Of a stretch of DNA of 64,000 bases, positions 1-9,409 are shown one piece after another. The notes under the pieces were generated by a model. It ran no database searches. It was given only the letters and a program-made list of their open reading frames with translations, and had not been told where the DNA came from. Within the stretch, counting starts at the first letter, position 1, and every line of letters starts with the position of its first letter. Source of the DNA: Francisella sp. LA112445 (GTDB lineage Bacteria > Pseudomonadota > Gammaproteobacteria > Francisellales > Francisellaceae); assembly GCF_012224145.1 (NCBI RefSeq), contig NZ_CP041030.1, positions 1,922,001 through 1,986,000 on the forward strand, in the 5' to 3' direction. The position numbers and the translations under genes were made by a program.

Positions 1-1889
1 GCGTCAAGTTTTTGCCAATCTTCTGTACCATCAAGTACTGTTGCATAAGCTTTTTTGAACATTTCTGAATTAATTACATCAGATTGAATAGCTGCGATTT
101 CTTCAGTAGTTGGCCATACATCAGCAAGATATACGTTATTACCTTCAGCATCTACACCGATAGCATCTTCAATAGGATCAAAATCAACTGTACCAGCTAA
201 AGCATAAGCTACTACATGGATAGGTGAAGCTAAATAGTTTGCTTTAACATGAGGGTTAATACGACCTTCAAAGTTACGGTTACCTGAACTTACAGAAGCT
301 ACAACTAAATCTGCTTCATTAATTGCATTAACAACAGGCTCATCAAGAGGTCCAGAGTTACCAATACATGTAGTACAACCATATCCTACAAGGTTAAATC
401 CTAAATTCTCAAGTTCTGGAAGTAAGTTTGCCTTCTCAAGGTATTGAGTTACAACTTGTGATCCCGGTGCTAAAGAAGTCTTAACAAAAGGTTTAACCTT
501 TAGACCTTTCTCATTTGCTTTTTTAGCAAGTAAACCAGCACCTAATAGTAGTGATGGGTTTGATGTATTTGTACATGATGTAATTGCAGCAATAGCAAGT
601 GAACCATGAGTAATAGATTCACCAAGCCCCTCTACTTCTGCAGATTTTTGCAACTGCTCTTGTGTTAAGCCAAAGCCATGTAAGCCTTGTTCATGAACTA
701 GCGCCTCTGCAAAAGCTTTTTTCATATCATGGAACGCTACTCTATCTTGAGGACGCTTAGGACCTGCTAGGTTAGACTCAACTTCAGATAGATCGATTTC
801 TACAATACTAGAATACTCTGGCTCTTCAGCTGGGTTTTCTCTAAATAGCAACTGCTCTTTATACATTTCACGCGCAGCATCAACAAGCTCACTACGGTTA
901 GTATTGTTAAAGAAGTCTAAAGTCACTTCATCAACTGGGAAGAAACCAATAGTAGCACCATATTCTGGAGCCATGTTAGCAATTGTAGCTCTATCCGGTA
1001 AAGATAAGCTTTCTAGACCTTCGCCATAATACTCTACAAATTTACCTACCACACCATGCTTTCTAAGTGCTTCGGTGATTTTTAGAACTAAATCAGTTGC
1101 CGTTACACCAGTTTTTAATTTACCAGTAAGTTTCACACCTACAACATCTGGAAGTACCATATAGTATGGTTGACCAAGCATTACAGCTTCAGCCTCGATA
1201 CCACCAACACCCCAGCCTACTACACCAACACCGTTGATCATAGTAGTATGAGAATCTGTACCAACTAAAGTATCTGGATAAATTACATTTTCACCATTAA
1301 TATTTTTAACTAATGCACCTTTCGCAAGATACTCTAAGTTTACTTGGTGGATAATACCCATTCCAGGTGGTACAACTGTAAAGTCATCAAATGCTTTTTG
1401 TGCCCACTTAAGTAAACTATATCTTTCACCATTTCTTTCAAATTCTTTAGCTACGTTTTGTGCTAATGCTGTTTTTGTACCATAGTAATCTACTTGTACA
1501 GAATGGTCGATAACCATAGCTGTATCTACAAGAGGGTTAATTTTATCAGCATCTCCGCCAGCATCTTTTATAGCTTTTCTCATCGCTGCTAAATCAACTA
1601 CTGCTGGAACACCTGTAAAGTCTTGCATTACAACTCTAGCAGGCATATGTGGAATTTCTGGTCTAGAGCTAGCTTTCGCATCCCAGTCTAGCACCTTATT
1701 CATATCTTCTTCTTTTACTTTGTAACCATCGATGTTTCTTAATTGGTTTTCAAGTAACACTCTTATTGAATATGGTAGACGATTTACATCTTTACCAAGT
1801 TCTTGAGAAAGTTTTTTTAAGCTATATAGAGAATATTTATTTCCTTTATCTTCTATATTAAGCTTAGTGATATTTTTAATATCAGACAT
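1..1889 (-). CDS. acnA: Aconitate hydratase A (AcnA/IRP1 type), C-terminal part beyond window
   Basis: Interconverts citrate and isocritrate via cis-aconitate in the TCA cycle, using a [4Fe-4S] cluster in the cytosol. About 629 residues from the start codon are visible; the family is near 890-900, so roughly the last third lies left of the window. The three cluster cysteines are present: one in a CTNTSNPS motif near residue 438 and two in a CTTCIGNSGP motif near residue 504. The start at 1889 (MSDIKNITKL) is set by a GGAGG Shine-Dalgarno at 1898-1902. There is no adjacent gene in the same operon upstream. No Fur box was seen in the upstream gap. Assignment is from direct translation and is very secure. 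Confidence 0.96.
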   Translation of the reverse strand, partial: MSDIKNITKLNIEDKGNKYSLYSLKKLSQELGKDVNRLPYSIRVLLENQLRNIDGYKVKEEDMNKVLDWDAKASSRPEIPHMPARVVMQDFTGVPAVVDLAAMRKAIKDAGGDADKINPLVDTAMVIDHSVQVDYYGTKTALAQNVAKEFERNGERYSLLKWAQKAFDDFTVVPPGMGIIHQVNLEYLAKGALVKNINGENVIYPDTLVGTDSHTTMINGVGVVGWGVGGIEAEAVMLGQPYYMVLPDVVGVKLTGKLKTGVTATDLVLKITEALRKHGVVGKFVEYYGEGLESLSLPDRATIANMAPEYGATIGFFPVDEVTLDFFNNTNRSELVDAAREMYKEQLLFRENPAEEPEYSSIVEIDLSEVESNLAGPKRPQDRVAFHDMKKAFAEALVHEQGLHGFGLTQEQLQKSAEVEGLGESITHGSLAIAAITSCTNTSNPSLLLGAGLLAKKANEKGLKVKPFVKTSLAPGSQVVTQYLEKANLLPELENLGFNLVGYGCTTCIGNSGPLDEPVVNAINEADLVVASVSSGNRNFEGRINPHVKANYLASPIHVVAYALAGTVDFDPIEDAIGVDAEGNNVYLADVWPTTEEIAAIQSDVINSEMFKKAYATVLDGTEDWQKLD

Positions 1890-2321
1890 GCTATTAACCT
1901 CCGTAGATACCATATTTTTTTCGCATACGGGTATATTTTAACCTTTTAAAGCCTATTTGTATATAAAATAACGCCTGCTACAGCTCCGCTTTTGATTTAA
2001 GACTCATATAATTATTGAATTACTAATCAAAAATGAAGATTATTATCCACTTAAAAACCTAACTCTATAGATTAATATTGATAAATACTTTATAGACACC
2101 TATCAATTACTCTAACATTTCCAATAAACTCTTCTCTCAAAAAACCTCAGAGCTAGAGTTTAAATTATACGAAATTGCTCTTTTAATCCTCTAAAAAATA
2201 ATCTATGAACCACTTTTGATATAAATGCTGAAGAACTAGTATCACACAATGCGAAAAACATTAGCATTCAAAATAAAGTTGCAACAAGTCAACTTTTTTA
2301 ATGTTAATTAATTTATTAGAT
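1890..2321. other. 432-bp intergenic region between acnA and a lipoprotein gene
   Basis: No credible coding sequence is visible on either strand. The region should hold the acnA promoter and leader (transcription leftward) and the 3' end of the lipoprotein transcript, which also runs leftward. The only structure seen is the inverted repeat at 2275-2296. No tRNA or riboswitch-like fold was recognised. Confidence 0.6.
2275..2296 (-). terminator. Possible terminator hairpin after the lipoprotein gene
   Basis: AAAGTTG (2275-2281) and CAACTTT (2290-2296) form a perfect 7-bp stem with an 8-nt loop, 26 nt past the lipoprotein stop codon. Read on the minus strand it continues into ATTTTG; on the plus strand it continues into TTT. 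The stem is AT-rich, so the call is tentative. Confidence 0.4.
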
Positions 2322-2762
2322 TTAAATCCAGTTCTTCTCTTGATCTTTTTTGACACAAATAGCGCCTAAAGCTATATTATTATTTGCTTGCATATCTGTA
2401 AGCTTATCAGCAGAAACAGATATTTTTTTAACTGAGAATGTTTTAGGATTTACAAGTAATACCATCACTGCCTGACAACCTTCTTTTTTATCACATGTCG
2501 CTTGAGGTAGTTTAGCACCAAAACTTGGAGTACTAATAGCAGTAGGTATAACGTATCCTTTTGGACATGTTATTTTTACTTGAGTAGCAGATAAGCTCAA
2601 AGATCCTTGGTCCGATCCATACTCTCCTAGCTTAAATCCTGACTTTTCATAATCGCCTGCATAAGTAACACTTTGGTTTGCTTCTTTCTTACTTACGCCA
2701 CAAGCCACTAAACCAATTGTTACCAGGATTACTAACAAGCATTTTAATACTTTGTTTTGCAT
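2322..2762 (-). CDS. Small predicted lipoprotein of unknown function
   Basis: A 146-residue protein with a type II signal peptide: basic MQNKVLK start, hydrophobic core, and lipobox LVAC with the acylated cysteine at residue 21. It should be anchored in a membrane facing the periplasm. Four further cysteines in the mature part could form disulfides. No catalytic motif or known domain was recognised. The start is supported by a GGGGAAAG Shine-Dalgarno just upstream. It begins 13 nt after the stop of the DyP peroxidase gene on the same strand, so the two are probably co-transcribed. That association is the only clue to its role. Confidence 0.8.
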   Translation of the reverse strand: MQNKVLKCLLVILVTIGLVACGVSKKEANQSVTYAGDYEKSGFKLGEYGSDQGSLSLSATQVKITCPKGYVIPTAISTPSFGAKLPQATCDKKEGCQAVMVLLVNPKTFSVKKISVSADKLTDMQANNNIALGAICVKKDQEKNWI

Positions 2763-2775
2763 ATCTTTCCCCTAA

Positions 2776-3657
2776 CTAACCTCTAAACATTGATAGATCT
2801 AACCTGCCTTTTTTAAAAGGTGGACACCACAGATAGCTAGTTTCAACGATTTTAGAAAACTGAAATACTCCATCAACGATACCATCACTACCACCAAGCA
2901 TATTTCCCATCTGTAAGTTAAAAGATCTAAATGAGGGAGCAAATGCTGAAAACATAAACCCTCCATTTAAATCATTATCCGACCAGGGCATCGATTTTCT
3001 TAAAAGTAATGCTTCTGGTTCAAAATTCTCTTTTGCAGATCTTTTTACATGGGCAAAATCTTTTAAATCTTTAAACTGATGTGAGTCATCTAATGACCTA
3101 CCTATACACTCCTCTTTCTGTGTTTGACTTACACTATTTAACCAATCAAAATCATGTAACCATTGTTGAAGTACCCAAAAGCTTGATCCTTCTAAATCCC
3201 CATCCACAGCTATAGCAGCTGGAACTTCTTCTTCACCTTTAGGATTCTCTATGCCATCCTCAAAACCTGAAAGATCATATTTACCATGATATGTATAGCT
3301 TGAAATAACTTTCTCAAAATCAAAATAATCACCAAGAGCTTTTCTAATACCTATAGCATTATGAAATAACTCTCCTCTATCATCATTTCGTAACCACAAT
3401 ACTAAATCATATCCATCATCATCTGACATTCTTTCACTATTAAACCTAGCTCTTTGATAATCTTCATCTTTAGGTATATCAAACATTTTCAAAAGATCAT
3501 TACCAAATCCTGCCACAACACGTTTACCATCAACAAACCTTTGCAAGACTTTTAGACCAAAGTTTATATCCACATCCTTTTTAAGATTAAACATCATATA
3601 TTTAGCTGATGAAGGTAAATTTTCTACCACCCCTAATTGATATTTTATTATTTGCAT
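2776..3657 (-). CDS. DyP-type heme peroxidase
   Basis: A 293-residue member of the dye-decolorizing peroxidase family, which uses b-type heme and H2O2 to oxidise various substrates. The family signature GFEDG is present with the catalytic Asp at residue 134 (SGFEDGIENP). A candidate proximal heme histidine is His203 in FAHVKRS, followed by a conserved RKSMPW segment and a C-terminal GGSDGIVDG segment. No signal peptide is visible, so it is likely cytoplasmic and of the shorter YfeX-like kind. It leads a probable two-gene operon with the lipoprotein and is divergent from the GtrA-like gene across 70 bp. The physiological substrate cannot be read from the sequence. Confidence 0.9.
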   Translation of the reverse strand: MQIIKYQLGVVENLPSSAKYMMFNLKKDVDINFGLKVLQRFVDGKRVVAGFGNDLLKMFDIPKDEDYQRARFNSERMSDDDGYDLVLWLRNDDRGELFHNAIGIRKALGDYFDFEKVISSYTYHGKYDLSGFEDGIENPKGEEEVPAAIAVDGDLEGSSFWVLQQWLHDFDWLNSVSQTQKEECIGRSLDDSHQFKDLKDFAHVKRSAKENFEPEALLLRKSMPWSDNDLNGGFMFSAFAPSFRSFNLQMGNMLGGSDGIVDGVFQFSKIVETSYLWCPPFKKGRLDLSMFRG

Positions 3658-3727
3658 CCCAACTTTCTCTTATAAAATCATTACTAATAGTTATAATATA
3701 AACAATAAACATAAAACTCCATAAGCA

Positions 3728-4105
3728 ATGATAAAAAAACAACTTTCCTTCTTTCTTCTTGTTGGCATTTTAGCCTCAATAACAAACTTCGTAATAGTAT
3801 GGATCCTTGTCGAATTAGATATTTTCAGACCTTTGGTAGCGAACTTCTTTGCTTTTTTAATCGCCTTTAATGTTAGTTATTTTGGTCATAGATTTCTGAC
3901 ATTCTCAACCACTACACAATCGCACAAAAAAGCAGCTTCCCAGTTTTTTATAAATGTCATGATAGGCTTATGCCTAAATGAGTTCATCTATTATGTGCTT
4001 CTTCACCTACTAAAAATACAATATTTATTAGCTTTATTTATAACTATGGGACTAGTTGCTGTCTATACATTTGTAGTAAGTAAATTCTTAATCTTTAAGG
4101 CATAA
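3728..4105 (+). CDS. GtrA-family small membrane protein
   Basis: A 125-residue, very hydrophobic protein with four predicted membrane segments (about residues 7-29, 35-52, 70-92 and 97-118). It fits the GtrA family, whose members are linked to moving lipid-linked sugars or to surface polysaccharide decoration. The HRFLTF segment after the second helix is typical of the family. No glycosyltransferase lies beside it, which is unusual for GtrA proteins. Its stop codon is only 2 nt before hemW, so the two are very likely one transcription unit with coupled translation. The exact function is unknown. Confidence 0.82.
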   Translation: MIKKQLSFFLLVGILASITNFVIVWILVELDIFRPLVANFFAFLIAFNVSYFGHRFLTFSTTTQSHKKAASQFFINVMIGLCLNEFIYYVLLHLLKIQYLLALFITMGLVAVYTFVVSKFLIFKA

Positions 4106-4107
4106 TA

Positions 4108-5250
4108 ATGTTTGAAATAGATAAACAAATAGCCATATATATTCACTTTCCTTGGTGCGTGCGTAAATGCCCATATTGTGACTTTAACTCACATGCCATA
4201 AAGGATGATTTGTACCTATCAGAGCAATACTATAAACAACTTATTGCAGATTTTGATAGTCATATTGATGACCTACAAGGTAGAAAAGTAATTAGTATCT
4301 TTGTGGGTGGTGGGACGCCATCTTTATTTAAACCCGAATATCTTGGAAAAGTCTTAGAGCATATCAACAAAAATGCTCGCCTTAGTAATAGCTGTGAAAT
4401 AACTTTAGAAATGAATCCCGGAACAGTAGAAAGAGGTTCTATCTCAAGCTATCAGAATATTGGCATAAATAGAATATCTTTAGGCGTCCAAAGCTTCCAA
4501 GATGAAAAGCTCAAGATTTTAGGTAGAATCCATAATACTGAGAATGTTTATAATACTATCGAAGAAATAAAAAAATCGAAAATTTCAAACTTTAATATAG
4601 ATATTATGCATGGTCTACCAAATCAAAGCTTTGATGATGGAATATTTGATATTTCAGAAGCTATAGCAATGCAACCAACACATGTTTCATGGTATCAACT
4701 AACTATAGAGCCAAACACTCTCTTTGCAGCAAGACCTCCAAAACTACCAGATGAAGAAACTTTAGAAAATATTGAAATAACAGGTAAAAAGCTTCTTGAT
4801 GATTCTGGATATAAGCAATATGAAATTTCTGCATATGCAAAAAATAACCTACAGTCAAAGCATAACTCCACCTACTGGATGTTTGGTGACTATATTGGTA
4901 TCGGAGCTGGAGCCCACAGTAAAATTACAAATCTTAAAACACAAGAAATAAAAAGGTCTTGGAAACATAAACATCCTAAGATATACACACAGGCAAAAAA
5001 CTTTGTAAAAGATTCTACTATTGTTGCAAAGCATGATTTAATTTATGAATTTATGCTAAATACACTCAGACTAAAAAATGGCTTCTCTTTAGAAACATTT
5101 GAAAAGCAAACATTTTTATCTAGAGAGACTATTCAAGAGAAACTAAAAGTTGGTTTAAATAAAGGCTTATTTGAAATTATAGATAATCAGGTTAGACCGA
5201 CACAAAAAGGATACTTATTTTTAAATGATTGTATTAATCTTTTTATTTAG
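4108..5250 (+). CDS. hemW: HemW, radical SAM heme chaperone (HemN-like)
   Basis: A 380-residue protein matching the HemW length. The radical SAM cluster motif CxxxCxxC is at Cys17, Cys21 and Cys24 in PWCVRKCPYCDFNSH, followed by the GGGTPSLF segment and a C-terminal HemN-type domain. HemW proteins bind heme and are thought to deliver it to target proteins; they were formerly annotated as oxygen-independent coproporphyrinogen III oxidase. The CPYCDF form of the motif favours HemW over true HemN. It follows the GtrA-like gene by 2 nt. Its stop codon overlaps the stop codon of the convergent PepSY-like gene. Confidence 0.93.
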   Translation: MFEIDKQIAIYIHFPWCVRKCPYCDFNSHAIKDDLYLSEQYYKQLIADFDSHIDDLQGRKVISIFVGGGTPSLFKPEYLGKVLEHINKNARLSNSCEITLEMNPGTVERGSISSYQNIGINRISLGVQSFQDEKLKILGRIHNTENVYNTIEEIKKSKISNFNIDIMHGLPNQSFDDGIFDISEAIAMQPTHVSWYQLTIEPNTLFAARPPKLPDEETLENIEITGKKLLDDSGYKQYEISAYAKNNLQSKHNSTYWMFGDYIGIGAGAHSKITNLKTQEIKRSWKHKHPKIYTQAKNFVKDSTIVAKHDLIYEFMLNTLRLKNGFSLETFEKQTFLSRETIQEKLKVGLNKGLFEIIDNQVRPTQKGYLFLNDCINLFI

Positions 5251-5699
5251 TCATCATATCTAACTTGAGAAACTTTGCCACTTATCGCATCAATAACTAC
5301 ATTAACTTCTTGATTATTAGAATCTAAACATTCTACCTTAAAAGCCCCGTTAGAATTTTCAATTTTTGTAATAGTTTTACATCTATCTTTAGGCACATTT
5401 TTTATTGCTTGGATCATATTTATCTGTTTTACTTTAGATTTCTGGGCTGGAACAGTGCCTGTGGTCGGATCTATATATAAATTCTGTTCTTGACCATCTT
5501 TATTAATGACCTTAGCTTTATAAACACCATCATCATATTTTACTTCATTAATCCCACCATATCCCTGAGCATATATATTAGCAACAATCTTACTAATAGG
5601 CATAGTACCTGAAGGAGGAATATCATCAGCAAATGCAGTTGTAGCTAATATAGTCATTGATAAAACAATTCCTGATATTTTTAATATTATTTTCTTCAT
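5247..5699 (-). CDS. Secreted PepSY-like protein
   Basis: A 150-residue protein with an N-terminal signal peptide (MKKIILKISG... cleaved near the AFA at about residue 24), hence periplasmic or secreted. The mature part holds two similar segments of the PepSY kind: each runs from a helix through a V-K/Y stretch to a YIDPTTGTV or VIDAISGKV hairpin. PepSY domains often regulate proteases or bind other proteins in the envelope. The gene is convergent with hemW and shares 4 bp at the stops. It lies 98 bp downstream of the LysR-type gene on the same strand, so it could be a target of that regulator. Confidence 0.7.
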   Translation of the reverse strand: MKKIILKISGIVLSMTILATTAFADDIPPSGTMPISKIVANIYAQGYGGINEVKYDDGVYKAKVINKDGQEQNLYIDPTTGTVPAQKSKVKQINMIQAIKNVPKDRCKTITKIENSNGAFKVECLDSNNQEVNVVIDAISGKVSQVRYDD

Positions 5700-5797
5700 G
5701 AATAACCCTTTTATTTCATCTTAAATATCTATTCGAGCCTAACATTTACAATTTTAAAAATCAATTTCTTAGATTAAAAATATAATCACCAGTTCTA

Positions 5798-6760
5798 TTA
5801 CGCACCACTCTTTAAAACCATATTTATGTACTTATCAATTTGATCTTTTAAAAATCTAACTATTTTTGCCCTATCTTTGAGATATTTTGAAACAATTACT
5901 GTTTGCCTATCATGAAAAGTTTTAACAGAAATTCCTTTAATTGATCTCATAGATAATGATTCTGAAATCTCATTATAATTTTCAACTAAAACGCCCGCTG
6001 CTAAATTATTTTGTATTAATTTTATTTTTTGACTATCATCCTCTACTACATATCCGATATTCTTTATCAAAAAGTTAGTATCATCATCAAACTTAAAGTT
6101 TAAGCTTTGGTCATTGATAGAATCTCTTCTAAAGACAAAAGGTACCTTTAATATGTTTTTAGGTTTGTTATCTAGGTCATATTGCTTAATTAACTCTTCT
6201 CCCGCATAGACCCTTGAGGGTAAACTAGCTGAATCAATATTTGCACATATTATCCATCGATCTTGATCTATTTTATCTAAATCTTTAGAAGTTATAATTG
6301 CAATATCATAATTATTTAAGTGATAAAAGTAAGTGTTTGACTGATATAGTAAATAACTATCAAAAGTAAAAGTATGTTTCTTACTTACATCCATTTCATG
6401 CAAATTTTGTAATAGATAATTTACAAAGACTCTAGTGCCATAAACTCGTATGTAACTTAATTTATCTATGCCTCTATGTTTAGCACTTAAAATACTACTT
6501 TCTAAATCCGTATAAAGCCGATGACATGATGAATAATACTTCATCCCATCTTTTGTTATGTCTATTTTGTTACTATTTGCTTGTGTTAATTTAATTCCTA
6601 AAAAGGATTCTAATATTTCAAGCTTACTTCGAACTGTATTTATTTCGACAGAATAAAAATTTTTGACTGCTGTATATGAGCCAAGCTCAACTAAAGATAT
6701 AAAATATCGAGTACCTTCAATAATATTTCTATCAACAACTTCCTTGACGACATCTTTCAT
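5798..6760 (-). CDS. Divergent LysR-type transcriptional regulator
   Basis: A 320-residue protein with the LysR layout. A winged helix-turn-helix covers about residues 15-80 (FISLVELGSYTAVKNFY, then LEILESFLGIKL and the ITKDGMKYY wing). A substrate-binding-like domain covers about 100-310, including a segment DIAIITSKDLDKI where LysR proteins usually have the ligand pocket. The HTH lacks several common LysR residues, so it is a diverged member. No divergently transcribed target gene is present, unlike most LysR genes; the PepSY-like gene downstream is the nearest candidate. The effector is unknown. Confidence 0.78.
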   Translation of the reverse strand: MKDVVKEVVDRNIIEGTRYFISLVELGSYTAVKNFYSVEINTVRSKLEILESFLGIKLTQANSNKIDITKDGMKYYSSCHRLYTDLESSILSAKHRGIDKLSYIRVYGTRVFVNYLLQNLHEMDVSKKHTFTFDSYLLYQSNTYFYHLNNYDIAIITSKDLDKIDQDRWIICANIDSASLPSRVYAGEELIKQYDLDNKPKNILKVPFVFRRDSINDQSLNFKFDDDTNFLIKNIGYVVEDDSQKIKLIQNNLAAGVLVENYNEISESLSMRSIKGISVKTFHDRQTVIVSKYLKDRAKIVRFLKDQIDKYINMVLKSGA

Positions 6761-6848
6761 ATTAAATTTTCAACTTTATAATAAAGCATAGTTATATATT
6801 AATTATAAAATTAAAAGAATAATATATTTTTCTAAAGAATATTTTTTT

Positions 6849-6934
6849 TGGTGCACTGAGTGGGACTTGAACCCACACGTCCTATGGACACCACCCCCTC
6901 AAGATGGCGTGTCTACCAATTCCACCACCAGTGC
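6849..6934 (-). tRNA. leuU: tRNA-Leu (anticodon GAG)
   Basis: The minus strand reads GCACTGG (5' acceptor), a D-arm with GGAATTGGTAGAC, an anticodon stem CCATC/GGTGG around a GAG anticodon, a variable arm of the long class II type, GGTTCAAGTCC in the T-arm, and 3' TCAGTGC-A-CCA with CCA encoded. It lies 26 nt after the secG stop and is likely processed from that transcript. A tRNA-Leu(GAG) directly after secG is also the arrangement in E. coli (leuU). Confidence 0.95.
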
Positions 6935-6960
6935 AAAAAATCAAATAAAAAGATTATTAT

Positions 6961-7314
6961 TTATTTCTTTGGAGTAGTTCCGTTTTTAACACCTGAAGCC
7001 TTAGAGACTTCTTGTTGATACTGATCATATTGACTAGCGATAGACTTTTCAGAACTAGTAGAACTAGCAACAACAGGTGAATTAGAGCTTTTTCCTAAGT
7101 ATCCTAAGCTAAGACAACATACAAAAAACAACGCTGTGAAAAATACTGTCATCTTAAATAAGAAAGATGCTGCACCTTTACTTCCAAAAACTGTATTTGA
7201 AGCGCCAGCACCAAAAGATACTCCCATATTTGCACCTTTACCTTGTTGTAATAAAACTAATACAACAATTGCAATAGCTGCGATAATATCTATAGTTAAA
7301 ATTATTCCGTACAT
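6961..7314 (-). CDS. secG: SecG, preprotein translocase subunit
   Basis: A 117-residue inner-membrane protein that assists the SecYEG channel and the SecA cycle. Two membrane segments (about residues 2-22 and 50-72) flank the conserved [17 protein letters not shown] loop, which is diagnostic. After the second helix there is a Ser/Gln-rich tail of about 40 residues. The start overlaps the 3' end of tpiA by 13 nt, so translation is probably coupled. A tRNA-Leu follows. Confidence 0.95.
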   Translation of the reverse strand: MYGIILTIDIIAAIAIVVLVLLQQGKGANMGVSFGAGASNTVFGSKGAASFLFKMTVFFTALFFVCCLSLGYLGKSSNSPVVASSTSSEKSIASQYDQYQQEVSKASGVKNGTTPKK

Positions 7315-8063
7315 ATTTTATTTGCTTGATTTATTATTTCGTTAAACTCAGAAGCTTTTAGAGATGCTCCACCAATTAAACCACCATCAACATCAGGCAG
7401 ACTTAATATATCTTTAGCATTTCCAGCTTTTAGGCTACCACCATACACTATTTTCATATTTTTAGCAAGATTTTCATCTACTTTAGCTACTAATGAACGG
7501 ATAAACTGATGAGTTTCTTGTACCTGTTCTAAAGATGCTACAACACCTGTTCCTATTGCCCAAACAGGTTCATAAGCGATAACAACTTTTGCTAATTGTT
7601 CAATAGAAAGCCTACTTAAAACTAGTTCTAACTGAGTTGCTAAGACTTGCTCTAGCTTACCACCTTCTCTATCTTCTAATGACTCACCAATACACACCAC
7701 AGGCACGATAGCTGTATCTATAACTTTCTCTAGCTTTTTGAAAACATCCTGATCTGTCTCACCAAATAAAGATCTTCTCTCAGAATGTCCTATTAGCAAA
7801 TAGCCACATCCAACATCATGTAACATATCTGCTGAAAGCTCACCTGTGTAAGCACCATCATCATAAAAAGTAATATTCTGTAAACCTACACCTACATCTT
7901 CAGGTAGTTGAGAAATTACTTCCTTAACATATACACTTGATGGAAAAACAGCTACATTAACTTTTGAGCTATCATAACTTACTTGAGAGATACCACTACA
8001 AAGCTCTTTTATACTTGCAGAGTTACCATTCATTTTCCAGTTTCCCATAATTAATTTTTGCAT
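7302..8063 (-). CDS. tpiA: Triosephosphate isomerase
   Basis: Interconverts dihydroxyacetone phosphate and glyceraldehyde 3-phosphate in glycolysis and gluconeogenesis. The 253-residue length is normal. All catalytic residues are visible: Lys10 in GNWKMNG, His93 in IGHSERR and Glu165 in [11 protein letters not shown]. The phosphate-binding loop [11 protein letters not shown] and a GGLIGGASL segment follow. The gene begins 2 nt after glmM and overlaps secG, placing it in a tight run with both. Confidence 0.97.
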   Translation of the reverse strand: MQKLIMGNWKMNGNSASIKELCSGISQVSYDSSKVNVAVFPSSVYVKEVISQLPEDVGVGLQNITFYDDGAYTGELSADMLHDVGCGYLLIGHSERRSLFGETDQDVFKKLEKVIDTAIVPVVCIGESLEDREGGKLEQVLATQLELVLSRLSIEQLAKVVIAYEPVWAIGTGVVASLEQVQETHQFIRSLVAKVDENLAKNMKIVYGGSLKAGNAKDILSLPDVDGGLIGGASLKASEFNEIINQANKICTE

Positions 8064-8065
8064 AT

Positions 8066-9397
8066 CTACACCAATTTCTGTTTTACTTGTTCTACTAAAT
8101 ATTCTGCTTCTTTTAAAGCTAGAGTTTTATCGTCAGCTTCAACCATAACTCTTAATACAGGTTCAGTTCCAGAAGGTCTCAATAAGACTCTACCTCTATC
8201 AGCTAATCTTTGCTCTACTTCTGCAACATCATTAGCCATTTTCTCTAGGTCTTGGGCCGAAACTTTTCTTGTTAAAGGCACATTAATTAAGGTTTGTTGC
8301 ATAAGCTCACCTTGTAACTTAAACTTAGAAACAGGCTTATCTGCTTGTGAGAAAATTGCTAACAGTTGTATAGCTGTAAATAGGCCATCACCTGTTGTTC
8401 CAAAGTTTAAATTAATTACATGACCTGATGATTCGCCACCAATCTTGTAGCCATACTTTTTTAGATCCTCAAGGACATATCTATCACCGACTTTAGAACG
8501 TATAAATGGGATATTGTTAGCTTTATAATGATTTTCATAGCTCATATTTGTCATCTGTGTACCAACTATTCCAGCTGTTCCCCCACAGATATCACTATGT
8601 TGTGCAAGGATGTTCAAAATGCCATCACCATCAATCTCTTGTGCATTTTCATCCACTATGATTATTCTATCTGCGTCTCCATCTAGAGAAATACCTAAAT
8701 CAGCATTATGTTCTTTTACAGCTGATTTAATATTACTCATACACGTAGCGCCACATTCAACGTTAATATTTACACCATCTGGATTAGATGCGATTGAAAC
8801 ATAATCAACACCAAACTTATCAAGTAATGCTTCAAACTTATGTGATGCTGCGCCATGAGCACAATCAACAACAACTTTGCCTTTATAATTTACTAAACTT
8901 CCAAATCGCTCATGCATTTCAGCTATATACTCATCAATAGAGCTTTCTAGAACTTTATAACTACCAAACTTATATTCAGGCTGATAGATGAAGCTACTAT
9001 CTATTTTAGCCTCAACTTCTTCTTCTAAAGCATCATCAAGCTTAAAGCCATCAGATGAAAAGAGCTTAACACCATTATCAGTAAATTTATTATGCGATGC
9101 TGTAATTACAAATCCTGCTGTAGCTTTATGCTTAACAGTTATAAACGCTACAACTGGAGTTGGTACAACTCCTAAGTCTATTACATCAATTCCAGCAGCA
9201 TTTAGTCCAGAAACTAAAGCAAACTTAAGAAGTCTACCGGAGCTACGAGTATCTTGACCTATAACTACAAACTTAGGGTAGCCTTTATCATTAATTAAAG
9301 AACCAACAGCATTACCTAGTTTCTGCATAAACTCAGCGGTGATAGTTGAGTTACCTACCTCACCTCTGATTCCATCTGTACCAAAGTACTTTGCCAT
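8066..9397 (-). CDS. glmM: Phosphoglucosamine mutase
   Basis: Converts glucosamine 6-phosphate to glucosamine 1-phosphate, feeding UDP-GlcNAc for peptidoglycan and LPS. It is 443 residues, the normal size. The phosphoserine site is Ser101 in TASHNKF, the metal site is the SLDGDADR motif near residue 240, and the sugar-binding loop GGESSGH and phosphate-binding RPSGTEP follow. The N-terminal [10 protein letters not shown] is typical of GlmM. It sits 12 nt after apt and 2 nt before tpiA. GlmM-SecG proximity is also seen in E. coli. Confidence 0.97.
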   Translation of the reverse strand: MAKYFGTDGIRGEVGNSTITAEFMQKLGNAVGSLINDKGYPKFVVIGQDTRSSGRLLKFALVSGLNAAGIDVIDLGVVPTPVVAFITVKHKATAGFVITASHNKFTDNGVKLFSSDGFKLDDALEEEVEAKIDSSFIYQPEYKFGSYKVLESSIDEYIAEMHERFGSLVNYKGKVVVDCAHGAASHKFEALLDKFGVDYVSIASNPDGVNINVECGATCMSNIKSAVKEHNADLGISLDGDADRIIIVDENAQEIDGDGILNILAQHSDICGGTAGIVGTQMTNMSYENHYKANNIPFIRSKVGDRYVLEDLKKYGYKIGGESSGHVINLNFGTTGDGLFTAIQLLAIFSQADKPVSKFKLQGELMQQTLINVPLTRKVSAQDLEKMANDVAEVEQRLADRGRVLLRPSGTEPVLRVMVEADDKTLALKEAEYLVEQVKQKLV

Positions 9398-9409
9398 ATA
9401 GTATACCTC

